A DNA stretch of 64,000 nt, taken from Euwallacea fornicatus (lineage: Eukaryota; Arthropoda; Insecta; Coleoptera; Curculionidae). The position numbers were made by a program, and so were the translations under genes. Within the stretch, counting starts at the first letter, position 1. Every line of letters starts with the position of its first letter. Shown in pieces: positions 1 to 11,650 of this stretch. Under the pieces are notes generated by a model. The model worked only from the letters and a program-made list of their open reading frames with translations, ran no database searches and was not told where the DNA came from. The DNA lies in NCBI RefSeq assembly GCF_040115645.1, contig NC_089579.1, positions 310,001 through 374,000 of the forward strand. The letters are read 5' to 3'.

Positions 1-88
1 TTCGTACATGTAATTAGTTTGAACTATTTTCTAGTATTACAGTAGTATATGAACATTTCAATAACTCGGGGGCTGCTCCTTAGCTATG

Positions 89-1008
89 TTAACACTCCGT
101 AGTCATCGAAGCATAGAGTTGACCAAATTGCTGGTAACATGTGAAGAAATATTCTGCTATTCCTTGTTTCATGCACACTGAAGCAGATTTTTTTAAATTC
201 GCCCTTTTTCGGATTGGTCCATCGAGACGATCCCATAGATGTTCGATAGGATTCAGATCCGGTGACTGTGGAGGTGCTTTAAGCTGATAGGGAACTTTAT
301 ATGCGACAAGCATTCGGGCATCAGGTTGGAAGCGTGCTTCAGACCGTTATCTTGTCGAAGACATTAATCCTCAGATACTCCAAGGTTCCCCGTCCCACTT
401 GTGACCACACAAACCCAGACCAAGACGTTCCCGCTTCCATGCTCAACTGTAGGTTGGAAATTTCGAGAATTGATGCATTTTCCAGGTTTCCCGTGCACAA
501 ATTTGACTCCGTTGGATCCGAAGAGATTAAATTTACTTTCGTCGGAAGAAATTACTTTATGCCAAAACTCTATCAGTTGGTTTAAATGAGCTTTTCCAAG
601 CTCCATTATTAGTTTAGGATTCTTCCTGCTAATCCATTGTTTTTTTGCAAGCTTTCTGCCATTAACATTATTTTCTCTAACATACACCTTAATGATTTCT
701 GAATGAGCACGTTGAACAGTGGCAGATTCTAATTCAGCAGCTAAAAAGGGAGTAATCACGTGTGGGTTTTTCATAATTCAACTTATAATAGAATTTTCCT
801 TCATTATCGTTACCTTTGAAGGGCGCCCTGGACGCACTCGATCTTCAGCTAAGCCTATACTTTCGTATTTATTTATAGCATGTTGTACAGCACTGACCGG
901 TTTGACCACAGTTTTGGCTATTTTTCGCACGGATTGACCCTGCTAATGATGGCGCACAATAGATTTCTTCACTTCCATGCTCAATTCTTCACCTCTTCGA
1001 CCCATCAT
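89..1008 (-). pseudogene. Tc1-like transposase relic
   Basis: A degraded Tc1/mariner transposase reads on the minus strand from an ATG at 1008. The N-terminal part (MMGRRGEELSMEVKK, then QSVRKIAKTVV) is the helix-turn-helix DNA-binding region and is broken by a stop near 945. Downstream lie the first catalytic Asp in SSDESKFNLFGS and the third acidic residue in SPDLNPIEHLWD. The block with the second Asp (QDNDPKH in the family) is missing between about 300 and 370, where the frame also changes. The element is therefore dead. I could not identify its terminal inverted repeats with confidence. The flanking 88 bases at the window edge show no gene. Confidence 0.85.
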
Positions 1009-1230
1009 GAATTTTACAACCACCAAAGTGCTTTAAAACTATTTTAGATATTTAACTGAACCAACCCGTTTCGATACTTCATCAGAAATACCTGAAAGTC
1101 ATGAAAAGGGCCAATTTTTTGGAACCGTACGAGTACGGTGCTGGAATTTTGAATTTTTGTTTATTTCACATTTGCAATAAATATCATTCACTTCTATTTC
1201 GTTCTGGAGAATACCTCATTCCACACATTA

Positions 1231-1495
1231 TACAGGGTGTTTGGTTTACCGATACACATCCGAAAGAGGATGGAAGGTAGGATGATTGTGGACGCATTTG
1301 ACCACATACCGGGTGATTCACGGTCGATGGTGGGTTAGACGTTTCTGGAAGACTGATATCGCGATCTTTCTGAAAATTTGCATAAGCAGACAAATGAACT
1401 TGCTCTATCGACGTAAAATATTTTCAGTGGTGCAGTGTTGCCGGTTCTATCAGAAAGTACTAGCATCTCCGATATTTTAAATGGGACACCCTGTA
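1231..1495. mobile_element. MITE with TACAGGGTG/CACCCTGTA ends
   Basis: A 265-bp non-coding element begins TACAGGGTGT and ends CACCCTGTA, with TA at both edges as expected for Tc1/mariner target duplication. Its right 190 bases (1306-1495) recur inverted at 2189-2380. It is the first of many elements in this window with these ends. Confidence 0.7.
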
Positions 1496-1951
1496 TATTA
1501 CTATTGGTGGCAAATCAGGATACATTTCATCAAACTTTCTGCATGTCCTTGCTATAATTTGGTCACATTGTCCATGTAAAATAAGTAATTTCATCAACAC
1601 TTCATTTGAATAATTGTTTTTCGGCATTTTCTCACTGTTTTCGACTTACTATTCTTAAAAATTGCAACAACGCCGCCTGTCAAACTGTTCAAACAATTGC
1701 ATAGTTTTCAACAATTATGGCGTCCCAGACCCACCTTTGGCAAATATCTTTAAATAATTCAATTTAAAGACAAAACAGCTTTCATTTTCGAAACGTGATG
1801 GTTCAGGTATAGGGATATACCACGTCATTTTAAAGGAAATTTAATTATCTTTCAGCATGGCCAGTAATATACAGAGGACTTCATTTGAAAAACACACTTT
1901 AGACACTTTTACTGTCTACCCGTAAGACTATTAATATTGAGCCACCCTGTA
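1496..1951 (-). mobile_element. Mariner fragment with N-terminal transposase start
   Basis: On the minus strand an ATG at 1627 opens a short reading frame starting MPKNNYSNEVLMKLL and continuing ILHGQCDQIIARTCRKF. This resembles the N-terminal HTH of the DUF4817-type mariner transposases seen elsewhere in this window. The outer end at 1951 carries TACAGGGTGG, a likely terminal repeat. The rest of the transposase is absent. Confidence 0.5.
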
Positions 1952-2188
1952 CAAGACAGAACATTCTTATTTACATGCAACGAATTGATGAACCTTTTAC
2001 AAATTATCTTCCAAATTTCGTTCTTCTGTGAATTCAAATCATGTTATAACATAGGTTTTATTAAAGCCCTGACTTTGAGCAAAAAATTAGAAAATTAAGT
2101 AATATTCCGAAAACTGCTAGAGATAGGTATAGGAAGTGAAATGCAGAAGTTATTGGTATGCAATGTAGAACTCAAAAATGAAAAAATA

Positions 2189-2380
2189 TACAGGGTGTTC
2201 CATTTAAAATATCGGAGATGCTAGTATTTTCTGATGGGACCGGCAACACTGCATCACTGAAAATATTTTACGTCGATAGAGCAAGTTCATTTATCTGATT
2301 ATGCAAATTTTCGGAAAGATCGCGATATCAGTCTTCCACAAACGTCTAACCTACCATCGACCGTGAATCACTCGGTACCA
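2189..2380. repeat. Inverted copy of the 1306-1495 repeat
   Basis: These 190 bases are the reverse complement of 1306-1495 with scattered changes. They begin TACAGGGTGTTCCATTT, and both copies have their TACAGGGTG ends facing each other across about 700 bases. This could be two separate MITE insertions or one larger fold-back structure. Confidence 0.75.
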
Positions 2381-2389
2381 CAATTTTAA

Positions 2390-3090
2390 ATATCATCCTC
2401 CCCACATCAGGTTACACCGAGAACTGAACATAAATGCTTGTGGCCCTCGTATGCCATCTTGTGAATAGGCCTGCAAGAAGTGAACGAAAATAAGAATTTC
2501 TTGAAATTCGTGCCCTTTCCAAATGAAACCAGCTTCACAAATTGTGAACGAGTGAATTTTAAAAAAATATTCACTACTGATCTGCGAAAAATCCTCACTG
2601 GACACGACAATTAGCCGATCGACGATGGTGGTGTGTAAACGTGTAGCGTGCGATACTGGACAGCAAAATAATTGGTTCATATTTCATTGATGGCTCATTG
2701 AATGGATTTAAGTATCAAAACTTCTAGAATCAAGATTTGCCTTTATTACCGGAGGACATTAATTTGGAAACTCGTCCGATATGGTTTCAGCATGACAGTT
2801 GCCCACCTCATTAGGCCTTAACTTCTCGAGAAACTCTATCATAAATATCCTCACTGATGGATTGGGCATGATGGAACTATTCATTGTCCAGCACGATCGC
2901 CTGATTTTACCCCATTCGACTTTTTTTTATAAGACTATCTGAAAGAAGAAGTGTATTCAACAGTGTCCTCAACGTCCAAAAACATGACTAAAGAACTGGG
3001 GATGCTGGTGTTTCTACCACTTCCGAAGTTTTAATGTCCGCTCAGCGAGCATTGAAGATGTGATTAAGAAAATGGATTGATGAAGGTAAT
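2390..3090 (+). pseudogene. Mariner transposase relic, C-terminal two thirds
   Basis: Plus-strand translation across several frameshifts and stops recovers mariner catalytic-domain motifs in the right order. They are SKIIGSYFIDGSLNGFKY near 2660-2710, WFQHDSCPPH (second catalytic Asp) near 2790, and a block equivalent to SPDFTPFDFFLYDYLK near 2900-2940. Mariner-type DDD transposases share this series. The gene is heavily decayed. It sits immediately inside the long terminal repeat at 3091-3573, which I take to be part of the same element. Confidence 0.7.
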
Positions 3091-3573
3091 GGACATTTTA
3101 AATATCTGCTTCATTTCATGTTTGATTTGTTGTGTTTGTCGACATAAAAATTTAATTACAGTTTTATTTATAAACTTAATTCTAACTGAAATTAAATTAA
3201 ATGTTTACAGACTGTTTTCTTCCTTTGAACTCTATAGAATGCACCAAAAAAGAACAGGTGCTCATTTAAATAACAAAAAATATGATATTATTTTGGAATC
3301 AGGATACACTTCTGACTTTAGCGCCATCTGTCGCGAGTTTAAAAAAAGTTTCAAAACAAATCTCATGTCATTTTTCTGATAAAATCCGAACTTTCGTTTC
3401 CATTTAAAATTTCCAATTTGCCACCGCTACAGCCGCGATGGGATTGGGGAGTCATGTTTGGTGTCACTGAATGCACCCTTTCGAGGCAAATAAATCTTAT
3501 TTGCAACTTTCTTCAATACGATACGTAATTTTCGAAATATTCCAATTTGTGAGGTTAAATGGACCACCCAGTA
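3091..3573 (-). repeat. Long terminal repeat of a mariner (GGGTGGTCCA family), copy 1
   Basis: Read on the minus strand from 3573, this segment begins TACTGGGTGGTCCATTTAAC and aligns along most of its length with 26604-27020 and 43590-43912. Shared landmarks are a line equivalent to ATATCTCGAAAATTACGCA, the phrase CAGATGGCGCT, and a distal AACTGTCTGTA-like stretch. Because it directly follows mariner transposase remains, I infer it is an unusually long (about 450-480 bp) terminal inverted repeat of that mariner. Confidence 0.65.
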
Positions 3574-3930
3574 CATATTTGCGTTATGGACAGTATTCTG
3601 TAACATGCTATCAATGAAAACAAGTGACCAGCAATCGAACGCTGATTGGTCATTTTTAGCATACTTTTTTACACCACGAAGATGAACTATAATATTTTCT
3701 CGACGAGTTCTTGTTGCTTTTGTTGGATAAAGTTTTTGTCGACGTGTACCGTCCTTACCAACAAAAGATGGAACTTTCGGCACTTTTTTAGGTGGCTCAT
3801 TTTGTTTAATAACCTTGTCGGCATCTTCTTCAGAGTCACTATCAGTTTCTGGTCTCTATTACCATCAGATTTCATCCACTCCTGATTTTGTTTCGTCAAA
3901 TTGGATAATAGTATATTGTCGTCAGATGTA
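3574..3930 (-). pseudogene. PiggyBac transposase relic
   Basis: Minus-strand translation shows an acidic stretch (ETDSDSEEDAD in one frame), then VPSFVGKDGTRRQK, TRTRRENIIVHLRGVKKYA and CWSLVFIDSMLQNTV. These are the conserved N-terminal landmarks of piggyBac-family transposases (DDE_Tnp_1_7). One frameshift separates the acidic part from the rest. Coding similarity stops at the terminus of the neighbouring mariner at 3573 and at the poly(T) of the R1-type element at 3934, so this gene was interrupted on both sides. Confidence 0.75.
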
Positions 3931-4299
3931 ATGCTTTTTTTGTGAGAACGTGGAGAATATTCTTAAGACACCCGGCTTGATCCGTCGCCGGGTAGTGTGG
4001 AATTCGACCAACCATTATATCGTCCGCCTACCCACTAAAACCACCTCCTCTCTTTTGCCCCGGAACTACCTTTCGGTATCACTTCGGAGACGCCTTTTCT
4101 CTGGACTAGGTGCGGACACGATTCCGCACCTCACACTTCTTCCTTTCATTTTCCCTTACGATCTTCTTTCTCAGTACCTTTGCTATCATTCTCTTAAAAA
4201 TCCCCCTATTTCTCCTTACTTTCCACCAATTTTTTTCCTATTTGCTTCGGTTCAGGTCAAGTCCGCCTTACCTTGCCTCCCCGCGATAGCTCTCCCCTT

Positions 4300-6343
4300 T
4301 TAGACACACCTACAACGTGTGTTCCAGAGTTTCCTCCCTTTCGTCACAATACCAGCATTCAACACTCCGTTTCTCCCTGATCCGTCTCAGGTATTTCCCG
4401 AACACCCTGCACCCGGTAAATACTTAAACCAACATATATGCGCTCTTCGTCCATTCTCACTCACAATCGTACCACGTCCGGATCCGGGGTATGAAGGTCT
4501 TCGCCTAACTCTCATACTTCTCCCATTCCTCCATCACCCATATTCGCGCTTTGCTCCTTCTTTCTCTCCCTATTCCCACATCATGCACCTCTCCTTCACT
4601 CTGATTCTCACCGGTGGTATTTTGGCCAAGGCCAACACCGCAGCGGCCAAAGCCCTCCTCTCAACATTAGCCACCCGAAGTGCTGACAAACGATTCGCCT
4701 TCTTCAGAATGGTGTCGTCCCTCCTGTATGCTAGTTCCATGTGCCAAACAGGAGCCACGTACAACAGGACTGATGATGATGGTGCCATCAACTGTCTCCT
4801 CTCGTACTCAAAACCATTCATTCTTGAAAGTATGCCCTCGAGCTTACCTAGCACTCACGCCACCATATTGACTGTTCATCTCTGCATACTCGCCGAAGCG
4901 AACATTCCTACCGAAACACTCTCCCAGGTATTTCATGCATTCTTGACTTTCGTATCTGATATCATCCAATCTCAGTCACGCTCCGAATCTTTCTTCGACC
5001 GGCCCAGACCACCATCTCACTCTATCCGTGACCATGCTAAGTCCCATGTTACGAAAACTATCAACGACCAGTTTTATAACCCCCTTGATCCTTGTCTGCT
5101 AGGTTACCCCGCCCCCCGCTGTGACCAACAACGCAAAGTTATTCACATATGACAACGGTGTGACACCACGTAAAAATCTCACCATCAATATCCCGTCGTA
5201 AAACAGGTTCCACAAGACGGGGCCCAAAACGGACCCCTGAGGAATCCCACACATCATTTCCCGGACTTCTCCTTCAGGCAACACCAAAACTCGATCTTAC
5301 AGGTAGGTCTGAACTACGTTCAAGAAGCTTTTGCTCACCGGGGTCCTCCACAGAATATTCCCGAAGGGGTAAAATTTATAGTCATTATGACACAGAACCC
5401 CGCGTGCGTGTAGCTTTTCCCCCTGATCTGCTCCACCAGCCACATTACGATCTGCATGGTGTCAATGGTATTCCTACCCTTGACGAATCCAAACTGTCTC
5501 TCTTTCACCATTCCGTGCACTTCGGCTTCTTCCAACAATCTGGTCTTGATAAACTTTTCTGTCACCTTTCTCAGTTCATCCACCAGACAGATAGGTCAGT
5601 ACGAGAGCTCCGATCCCAGATGACATTTCAGTTTCTCCACCAGTACCAGTCAAGTCCTCCTCCAAACCTTTGGATACTCACCCGAGGTTAAGATGCGATT
5701 GATGCAGCCCTCAGATACACCTTCAAGATCGCCTTCGGTAACCCGTTCAGTCTTGGGGTTTTGCCGCTCCTGAGCCTTCCTATCGCCTACCGAATCTGCT
5801 TCTCCGTCTCCCTGATTACGTCGACTGACCTCGTCTTTGTCCTCTCTCATTTGACTCGTGCCTTCACCAAACAAAGCGTGTCCACCTGCCTGCTCATTTC
5901 TACGACAGGCAGAAGACCATTGCTAAATCGACCAAGTTTCCCGGCCACGATCTTGTAATCGAGACCCCAGGCATCTGTTTCCAGTTTCCCACAGAGCTTT
6001 TTCCACGTCTCCCTCTTGGCTTCCCGTATGGCTACCTTGAGAGCATTAGTTACTTCTTTATGCTCCTCTTTTACTCCTATTATTCTTCCTTCCTCTCGTT
6101 CCCTCCCTTGTCCATCATCTTCTCGCTTTTACACACATATTCCTCCTCTCCGTAATCTCGTCGTTCTACCAAAACACCACTCTCTTCAATCGCCCATTCC
6201 TACCATCCCGCTTCCTCAAAAACTCGTCGCAGGCACAACTTTTCTCCCGAGTTCTATCCTCGGAGGTTTTGACGACTGTCATACCCTCATGTTCTATCTT
6301 TCTCTCTATTTATTCATTTTCTTGCCCTTGAAATCCATCGCTA
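4300..6343 (-). pseudogene. R1-clade ORF2 relic (reverse transcriptase, no endonuclease)
   Basis: The minus strand carries in order a linker, RT motifs and a C-terminal zinc knuckle. RT motifs include GMVKERQFGFVKGRNT near 5500 and CGIPQGSVLGPVLWNLF near 5230. The catalytic box reads SYVNNFALLV where a working enzyme has YADD, so both metal-binding Asp residues are gone. The C-terminal knuckle (CWYCDEREETLEH followed by C) is at about 4310-4360. Near 6343 the start of the endonuclease (DRGHLAMDF) joins directly to sequence that in the sister copies follows the endonuclease. About 230 codons of the APE domain are therefore deleted. Frameshifts and stops are numerous. Confidence 0.8.
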
Positions 6344-6369
6344 GATGACCCCTGTCCGGGTTAGTTCCC

Positions 6370-7860
6370 CTCATCCTGGGAAACGAAGAGGCTGCCAGCA
6401 AGACCTTTCTCTTGGAAACTGAAATCTTTTCTTTCTCCTCGGTTCCCACCGTCGTGCTCCTCTTCCCTGTCCTCCCGGGTTTGGTCGGCCCGCAATCGCC
6501 AGCTCCTCCTTATCCTCAGACTGGTGGTCTTCCCCATGCACAGTATCTGCAGGCCTGACCTCCGTCCTCTTCAACTTTTGGGGACAGGTGCACCCCGGTT
6601 TCACCACGCTATGGCAGCCTATTTTACACTATAGTCAGTACCGCTCTGCTCGGCAAGCCGCCGCCTTATAGTCCTTCCCCCCTTACCTGACGCACAAGCG
6701 TGAACGATTTCCCCCTTACATTTTCCTGCTGCCCCCCCCCCCCCCCCCCCACCAACTATAGCACTAGCCAGTGTCCTGGCGCTTCCGCAGTCGGCAGTTT
6801 GAAATTCCGACCCGTAACCCGGCCCACGCCGTCCGCCGCTGAGTCGCCCTCCACCAATAAGGTGACGTTTGGGCAGCTACAGAAGTTGCGTCTGGATTAC
6901 AGCAGCCGTGACTGCTGCACCGTCCCCGCTGTATCTACCGTTCCTCCCCGGTGGTCACCCAATCAAGGGCGAAAATCTGGAAGACCACCGATCGTCTCGT
7001 TCCCCCACGAACGAAACCTTCTCCCAGCTATTTGGCGAAGAGATGCCTCAGATCTCACCCCATACCTCCATTAGACACGGTCCGAAGGACCTCGCTCTTT
7101 TTTGTTTCACTTACCGTGCCTTTTTCCATCCCCGATTCCCTTTTGACTACCACTTGTCGCACCCTCTTCAGGGTTAGGAGGTAGAAGGCCCCCTCCTCTC
7201 TAGTCACGAAGAAGATGACTTCCTTCTTCCGGCTCCCTCTTGGTCAGTTCTTGCCCCGGAAGGTAGAGAGGGAACCTCACCTCGTTCCCCTCCTTCGCCA
7301 GCTATGCGAGTTTCCTCAGTTTTCAGGGTACCAATCCCGGAACCTAAGGAACCACCATGCTTGTCCTCCCCTCCCCCACGCAACTCTGACCAAGTCCTTT
7401 AGCGTTGCGTAGATCATCTCTGGAATCAGATCCCTACGCAGTTGTCGGTAAAAGACATAGCGCTCCGTCTTACCTCCCCAACGCAGTTTTCAGAACTGTA
7501 CCAAGAAGGGCATTTCCTTTCCTCCTCCCGTGCCATCGTCGCTCTTGATGGTAACAGAGTCGCCACACTCTCCTCCACCCTCTTCCTATTCCCTCTTTTG
7601 TACGGTATACTGGTGAATAATAGCATCTCCAGGGAGAGGGCAAAGAAGAAGAGGAGAAAAACTTCTCCCTCACCAGTTGGTTTGCCGCCCCCTCCAACAC
7701 CCGTCTTACTCTCGTCTCCTCTCACGATGCTAGAGAGTTCCCTTGTTCCTGCACTATTCCTTGATTTCCTGTATTCATCTCCTTTGGGGGGTTCGCAGCA
7801 CCTTCCCGCTCCTTGCGAACCCATCCCCCTCTCTGCTAATTTCCGCTCTCTTTCCACCAG
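6370..7860 (-). pseudogene. R1-clade ORF1 (Gag-like) relic
   Basis: Upstream of ORF2 on the minus strand, translation in broken frames gives a basic, Arg/Glu/Gly-rich protein. Degenerate zinc-knuckle remains lie near 6580-6650 (KAAACRAERY, then CKIGCHSVVKPGC). They match the position of CCHC knuckles in Gag-like ORF1 of R1-clade elements. The region is interrupted by poly-C tracts and several stops. The N-terminal part (about 7430-7860) is open for 143 codons but has no motif I recognise. Confidence 0.55.
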
Positions 7861-8024
7861 CTTTCACGCCTCAGGCAAGCTATCTTTGCGTTCCCTTATT
7901 CACTCTTTAGAGTATTTGCCCCCCCCCCCCCCCCTCGGGCCAACGATGAGAACTGCGCTGGTCACCGAAGGTCTTACCCGGTTGGAGCTGGTGGCGAGAT
8001 TTTTACCCGCCTAGGATACCTGTT

Positions 8025-8690
8025 TCGACAAATCACTTATACCTAAAACCATAAATATAACTTTTGTTTATTTGTTCCCAGATAGGATAGGACACTCTGA
8101 AGAATGGATATTGGACAGGATTAAGGTAAGTAGGACAAATAGCACTTTCGGAGGTAAACGCAATTTCAGGTGGGGAACTCCACGAGCCCGCCAGACTCGT
8201 GGGGTCGTTCGGGACTGAATTTCCACCCAGCCTTGCATCTTCCATGTCACTTCAAGAATAGGGAGGTGTTTATGATGACATCACCACGTGATCCCAACGG
8301 ACTTCCGCTCTCTTGGTCAGCTCCGGCAATGATAGCATTGCAGCCATCACCACCAAAACCCCCAGAAGTTTACGGTATAACAAGTTTTCGTTCCGGCCTT
8401 GTAGTTGTTAAGCTACAGTCATTCCTTATGACTCCCACTAACCAGCAACTTCCAAGGAAAGTATTGGCCACTTCTCTATTCGCCACCAACCTTTTTTTTT
8501 AGCATGAAAAAATCTTTTATAGACGAAGAAGCCTTGAATGTTTGACTGCCCCAACAGTGTTAGATTCCTCCTTCTAAAGAAGTTTACCAACTAAAACTCC
8601 ACGATATTCTCCTCTCTTTTGCACCTATGTCCAAAACCGCCTTTCGCCATTGTTGGACTTTTCATCCTTTGTGATGACGGGATATTTATT
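8025..8690. other. Non-coding stretch without recognised gene
   Basis: Between the 5' end of R1 copy 1 and the minisatellite I see no supported gene. Short frames on both strands have no recognisable motif. The segment may include remnants of a 5' UTR of the R1-type element. Confidence 0.4.
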
Positions 8691-8832
8691 TGCATTATTA
8701 TTTGTTATTTTGTTTATTCCTTTATTTATTTATTTTGTTTATTCCTTTATTTATTTATTTTGTTTATTCCTTTATTTATTTATTTGTTTCTTTTGTTCAT
8801 TTTGTTTATTCCTTTATTTATTTATTTTTTTA
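8690..8832. repeat. AT-rich minisatellite, 3' tail of a non-LTR element
   Basis: A unit of about 25 bases (TTTGTTTATTCCTTTATTTA and flanking T/A-rich bases) repeats about four times, with one variant containing TTTCTTTTGTTCA. It abuts the 3' end of the minus-strand R1-type element at 8845. On that strand it reads as an A-rich tail with repeated AATAAACAAAAT. It is best explained as an expanded 3' tail. Confidence 0.75.
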
Positions 8833-8859
8833 AAATACTTCTTAGCCACGCTACCCAAT

Positions 8860-11650
8860 TCATCGAATCACATCTTCCAGTTTTTGCTTCATTAGTTTTC
8901 CAATCACACTTTCGATTATATCCCAGCAATGCTTTGATGTCAACATTTTCTGCATCAAGTTATTTCTCTGCAATTTCGCCTTAAGTTGTCTCTCAACACC
9001 CTGTCTATTCTTGAACCTTTTTTCACATTGATACAAGGTATGTCCTGCGGTACCACCAGCTTTATTACAGGGTCTGCATGTTGTTCTGTCGCTTTTTTTT
9101 ATATTGTATTTGTAAACCTCGAAACATCTACGTCCCGTGAGTACTTGCGTTGGATGATAATCTAATTCGTCGTGTTTTCTATCTGACCAGGGCTTTATGT
9201 TTGGAATCATCCTCCTAGCAGTCTCTGCAGTTTCCCATCGCCGCTGGCACGTTGAAACACTCTGTCTTCTTTCCAGCCTTTTGGCCCTGGATGCCGCCCC
9301 CATCGTTCTGGCACGTTCTTCGGCCAAGATGTCCGCAAGAACGAGAATTCCTTCGGTTGACGCCGTCCGATATGCCCGCGGGCTTCGAACTGCTATGGTT
9401 CTTTGAAAGGTAAGTAGTTTTTTTCTGTATTTTACTATTTTACAGAGTTGAAACCATACGGGGGCTGCATGCTCGGCAACCGTGGCCAAAATCCTCCTTC
9501 TACACTCTGACGGCCCTTTCGTTCGAGGCATCAGTTGCAGGAGCGCCGATGCAGCCTTCGTTGCCTCTTCTGTTGCATGCAACAGGCGCTTTCCGAAGTT
9601 CAGACGTTCGTCGAGGATTACGTCCAAGTACTTCATTCGATTCTGCGGTTCAATCTCTAGATCATGTATTTTAAATTTAACATTTTCACAGTGCTTCCTT
9701 CCAGATGTCATAATGGCTTCTGTTTTTTCAGGTGCAACTTCCAGCTGACTTTCCGACATCCAGTCGCAGATCCTACGAAGGGCTTCGTTTCCCAGGTAAG
9801 TTATTTTTTCCATGGTTTTAGCAGTGAGGACCACCGCGAGGTCATCGGGAAAGGTCACCATTTCGACCCCAAGGGGCAGCTCCATCGACAGCAGGCCGTC
9901 ATACAAGATACTCCAGAGAACCGGCTCTAGGACCGATCCCTGGGGTACCTCTGCAGAGGTACGTGTTCGCGTATCAGGATCAATTTCTATTTTCCTATTG
10001 CACAAGTACCTACCTATTATTTTTTGCAGGTATGCTGGAAGGTTTCTCTTCGCCTGCTCCCTCGCTATTAGGTTCCAACTCGCTGTGTTGGAAACGTTAC
10101 GGACGTCAATGGTAATCAGTGTGTAAATTCCTCTAGTTTTAAGCGTTTTGTTAATTTCTTTTGTGGCGATATTGTAAATAAATTTAATTGCATCAATAGC
10201 AGATTTGTTTCCTCTGAAGCCCAGTTATCTATCATTTAATCGCTAATCTCCTCGTAATTTTACTTTTGTTCTTGAGCACACAAGGTGTTCAAAAAATTTT
10301 CGTATTGCGCCTATATGACGAATTAGCCGGTACTTAATGAGCTCATTTTTACCCTTAAAGGGTTTTTCTAACAGTACAATTTTGGAAATTTTCCATCCTT
10401 TTGGATCGTCTCCTTTTTTTAATATTTTATTAAATATTTTAAGTACATAATTTGATCCTAACTTCACTATTAATTTAATTAATTCACCAGGGATTCCATC
10501 CCTACCAGGTGCCCTTTTGTTTTTTAATTTGTTTACTGCTGTTCTCAGATCTTCGTGCGTGAAAGGGATAATTTGTCTGTCTACAGGGCGAGTCTAAAGT
10601 AATGGGACACAGAGCAACGATGGATTTATGACATAAAAATAATGCGATACAGCTAAATTTATGTTTTTTAACGATCCAAAAAAGTTATGTTGTTACATGT
10701 CAACAAGTAGAAAAAATGGGAATTTAAGTTATAATATCTCGAAAACCGTTGCTCCTAGCGACACCAATAAGGTATAACTTTTTTAACTAGGAAAGGTAGG
10801 GGAACAAATTTTATGAGGACAAAATGGCGTACGCCGTGGCACAAAAAAGTTTAAATGGCTTAAATGACTCCTAATTGTCGATTGTGGCACCCTCTAGAAG
10901 ATACACCGAAATCGTCGATAAATTTGAATTGATCATCTCCAAAAACCCCTATGTAAGAAATTTCGTGAAGTTAGCCCGAACTGTTCCAGAGATATTAAAG
11001 AAAATTTGATTTAATTTTTCAACTTTGGCACCCTGTATCTCAGTTATTTTCAACTTTTGGTATAACATAAATTTAGCTATATTGCATTATTTTTATGTCA
11101 CAAATCCATCGTTGCTCTGTGTCCCATTACTTAAGACTCACCCTGTATATTCATTAATTGAAAATTTGGCTCATGCGTGTTCAAAAAAAGCTCTTTATTT
11201 TTATTTTTCTTCCTTTATCGACATGTTTATTTTTACAAATCCATTTTTTACCTATTTTAAACCCATTTCCGCAGATATCATCATTTATTTCTTCGCACGT
11301 TTTCCTCCACTGCTCATCCTTGGACTTAAGAATGGCTCTTTTTAGCTCTAATTTGGCTTTCTTACATTCACCATTTAGTTCTTAAAATCCTTTAGCTGTT
11401 GCCTTCTTGCTAGCATCACTCTCACTTTTTTAATGCGTTTTTTTCTTAATTCATTTACATTGGCATTCCACCAATACACTTTTTTTTTTTATATTTTAGG
11501 ACTTTTTTAGGGACAGATCCCTCGCAGGCTGCTATAAGATTTTCTGTTAGGCTGGTGTACATCTGACTTTCATTTGCTACTTCACAAAAACAAATTTCAA
11601 AATTTCGAAAAACACCAGTTTTGTGATCATTTTTTTCTGACGCTGCATTT
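8860..11650 (-). pseudogene. R1-type ORF2 relic: linker, reverse transcriptase, zinc knuckle
   Basis: A long minus-strand open stretch (about 10005 to 8860, 381 codons) holds the RT palm C-terminal half and the tail. It starts near PQGSVLEPVLWSILYDGLL. The catalytic box is VTFPDDLAVV, which keeps both Asp residues but has Pro in place of the usual Ala. The C-terminal knuckle is CRPCNKAGGTAGH with a Cys five residues later. Upstream in other frames are KNKRAPGRDGIPGELIK (about 10480-10540) and KISKIVLLEKPFKGK (about 10400). The linker runs from 11640 to 11150 with many stops. The 10582-11147 element splits the gene. It cannot make a whole protein. Confidence 0.85.
10582..11147. mobile_element. 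Inverted-repeat element (566 bp) inside the reverse transcriptase
   Basis: The left end begins TACAGGGCGAGTCTAAAGTA and the right end is its inverse (ACTTAAGACTCACCCTGTA). The terminal repeats extend about 95 bases, through GGGACACAGAGCAACGATGG and a tract ending in ATAAATTTAGCTATATTGC. There is no ORF. TA at both edges fits Tc1/mariner-type mobilisation. It separates coding pieces of the surrounding retroelement, so it inserted later. Confidence 0.8.

Larger units (their letters stand above)
3934..8020 (-). mobile_element. R1-clade non-LTR retrotransposon, copy 1 (decayed)
   Basis: An almost complete element lies on the minus strand. Its 3' end is at the T-run 3934-3940 (poly(A) on the element strand), followed by a 3' UTR that matches the copies at 19470 and 21916 (ACACCCGGCTTG and its surroundings). 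ORF2 remains run from about 6340 down to 4300 and ORF1 remains from about 7860 down to 6370. Two long C-runs (6731-6749 and 7919-7934) lie in the ORF1 region. The long plus-strand frames here (4319-5152, 7442-8014) are antisense shadows. The 5' end is placed only approximately. Confidence 0.8.

Noticed and set aside
4319..5152. A 277-codon plus-strand open frame
   Set aside because: It lies antisense to R1-clade ORF2, whose motifs are on the minus strand. The frame has no family motif.
7442..8014. A 190-codon plus-strand open frame rich in Pro, Leu and Ser
   Set aside because: It is antisense to the ORF1 region and runs through the poly-C tract; composition alone explains it.
8619..8984. A frame of Phe/Ile/Leu repeats resembling membrane segments
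   Set aside because: It is the AT-rich minisatellite and the antisense of a retroelement tail; no real membrane protein is supported.
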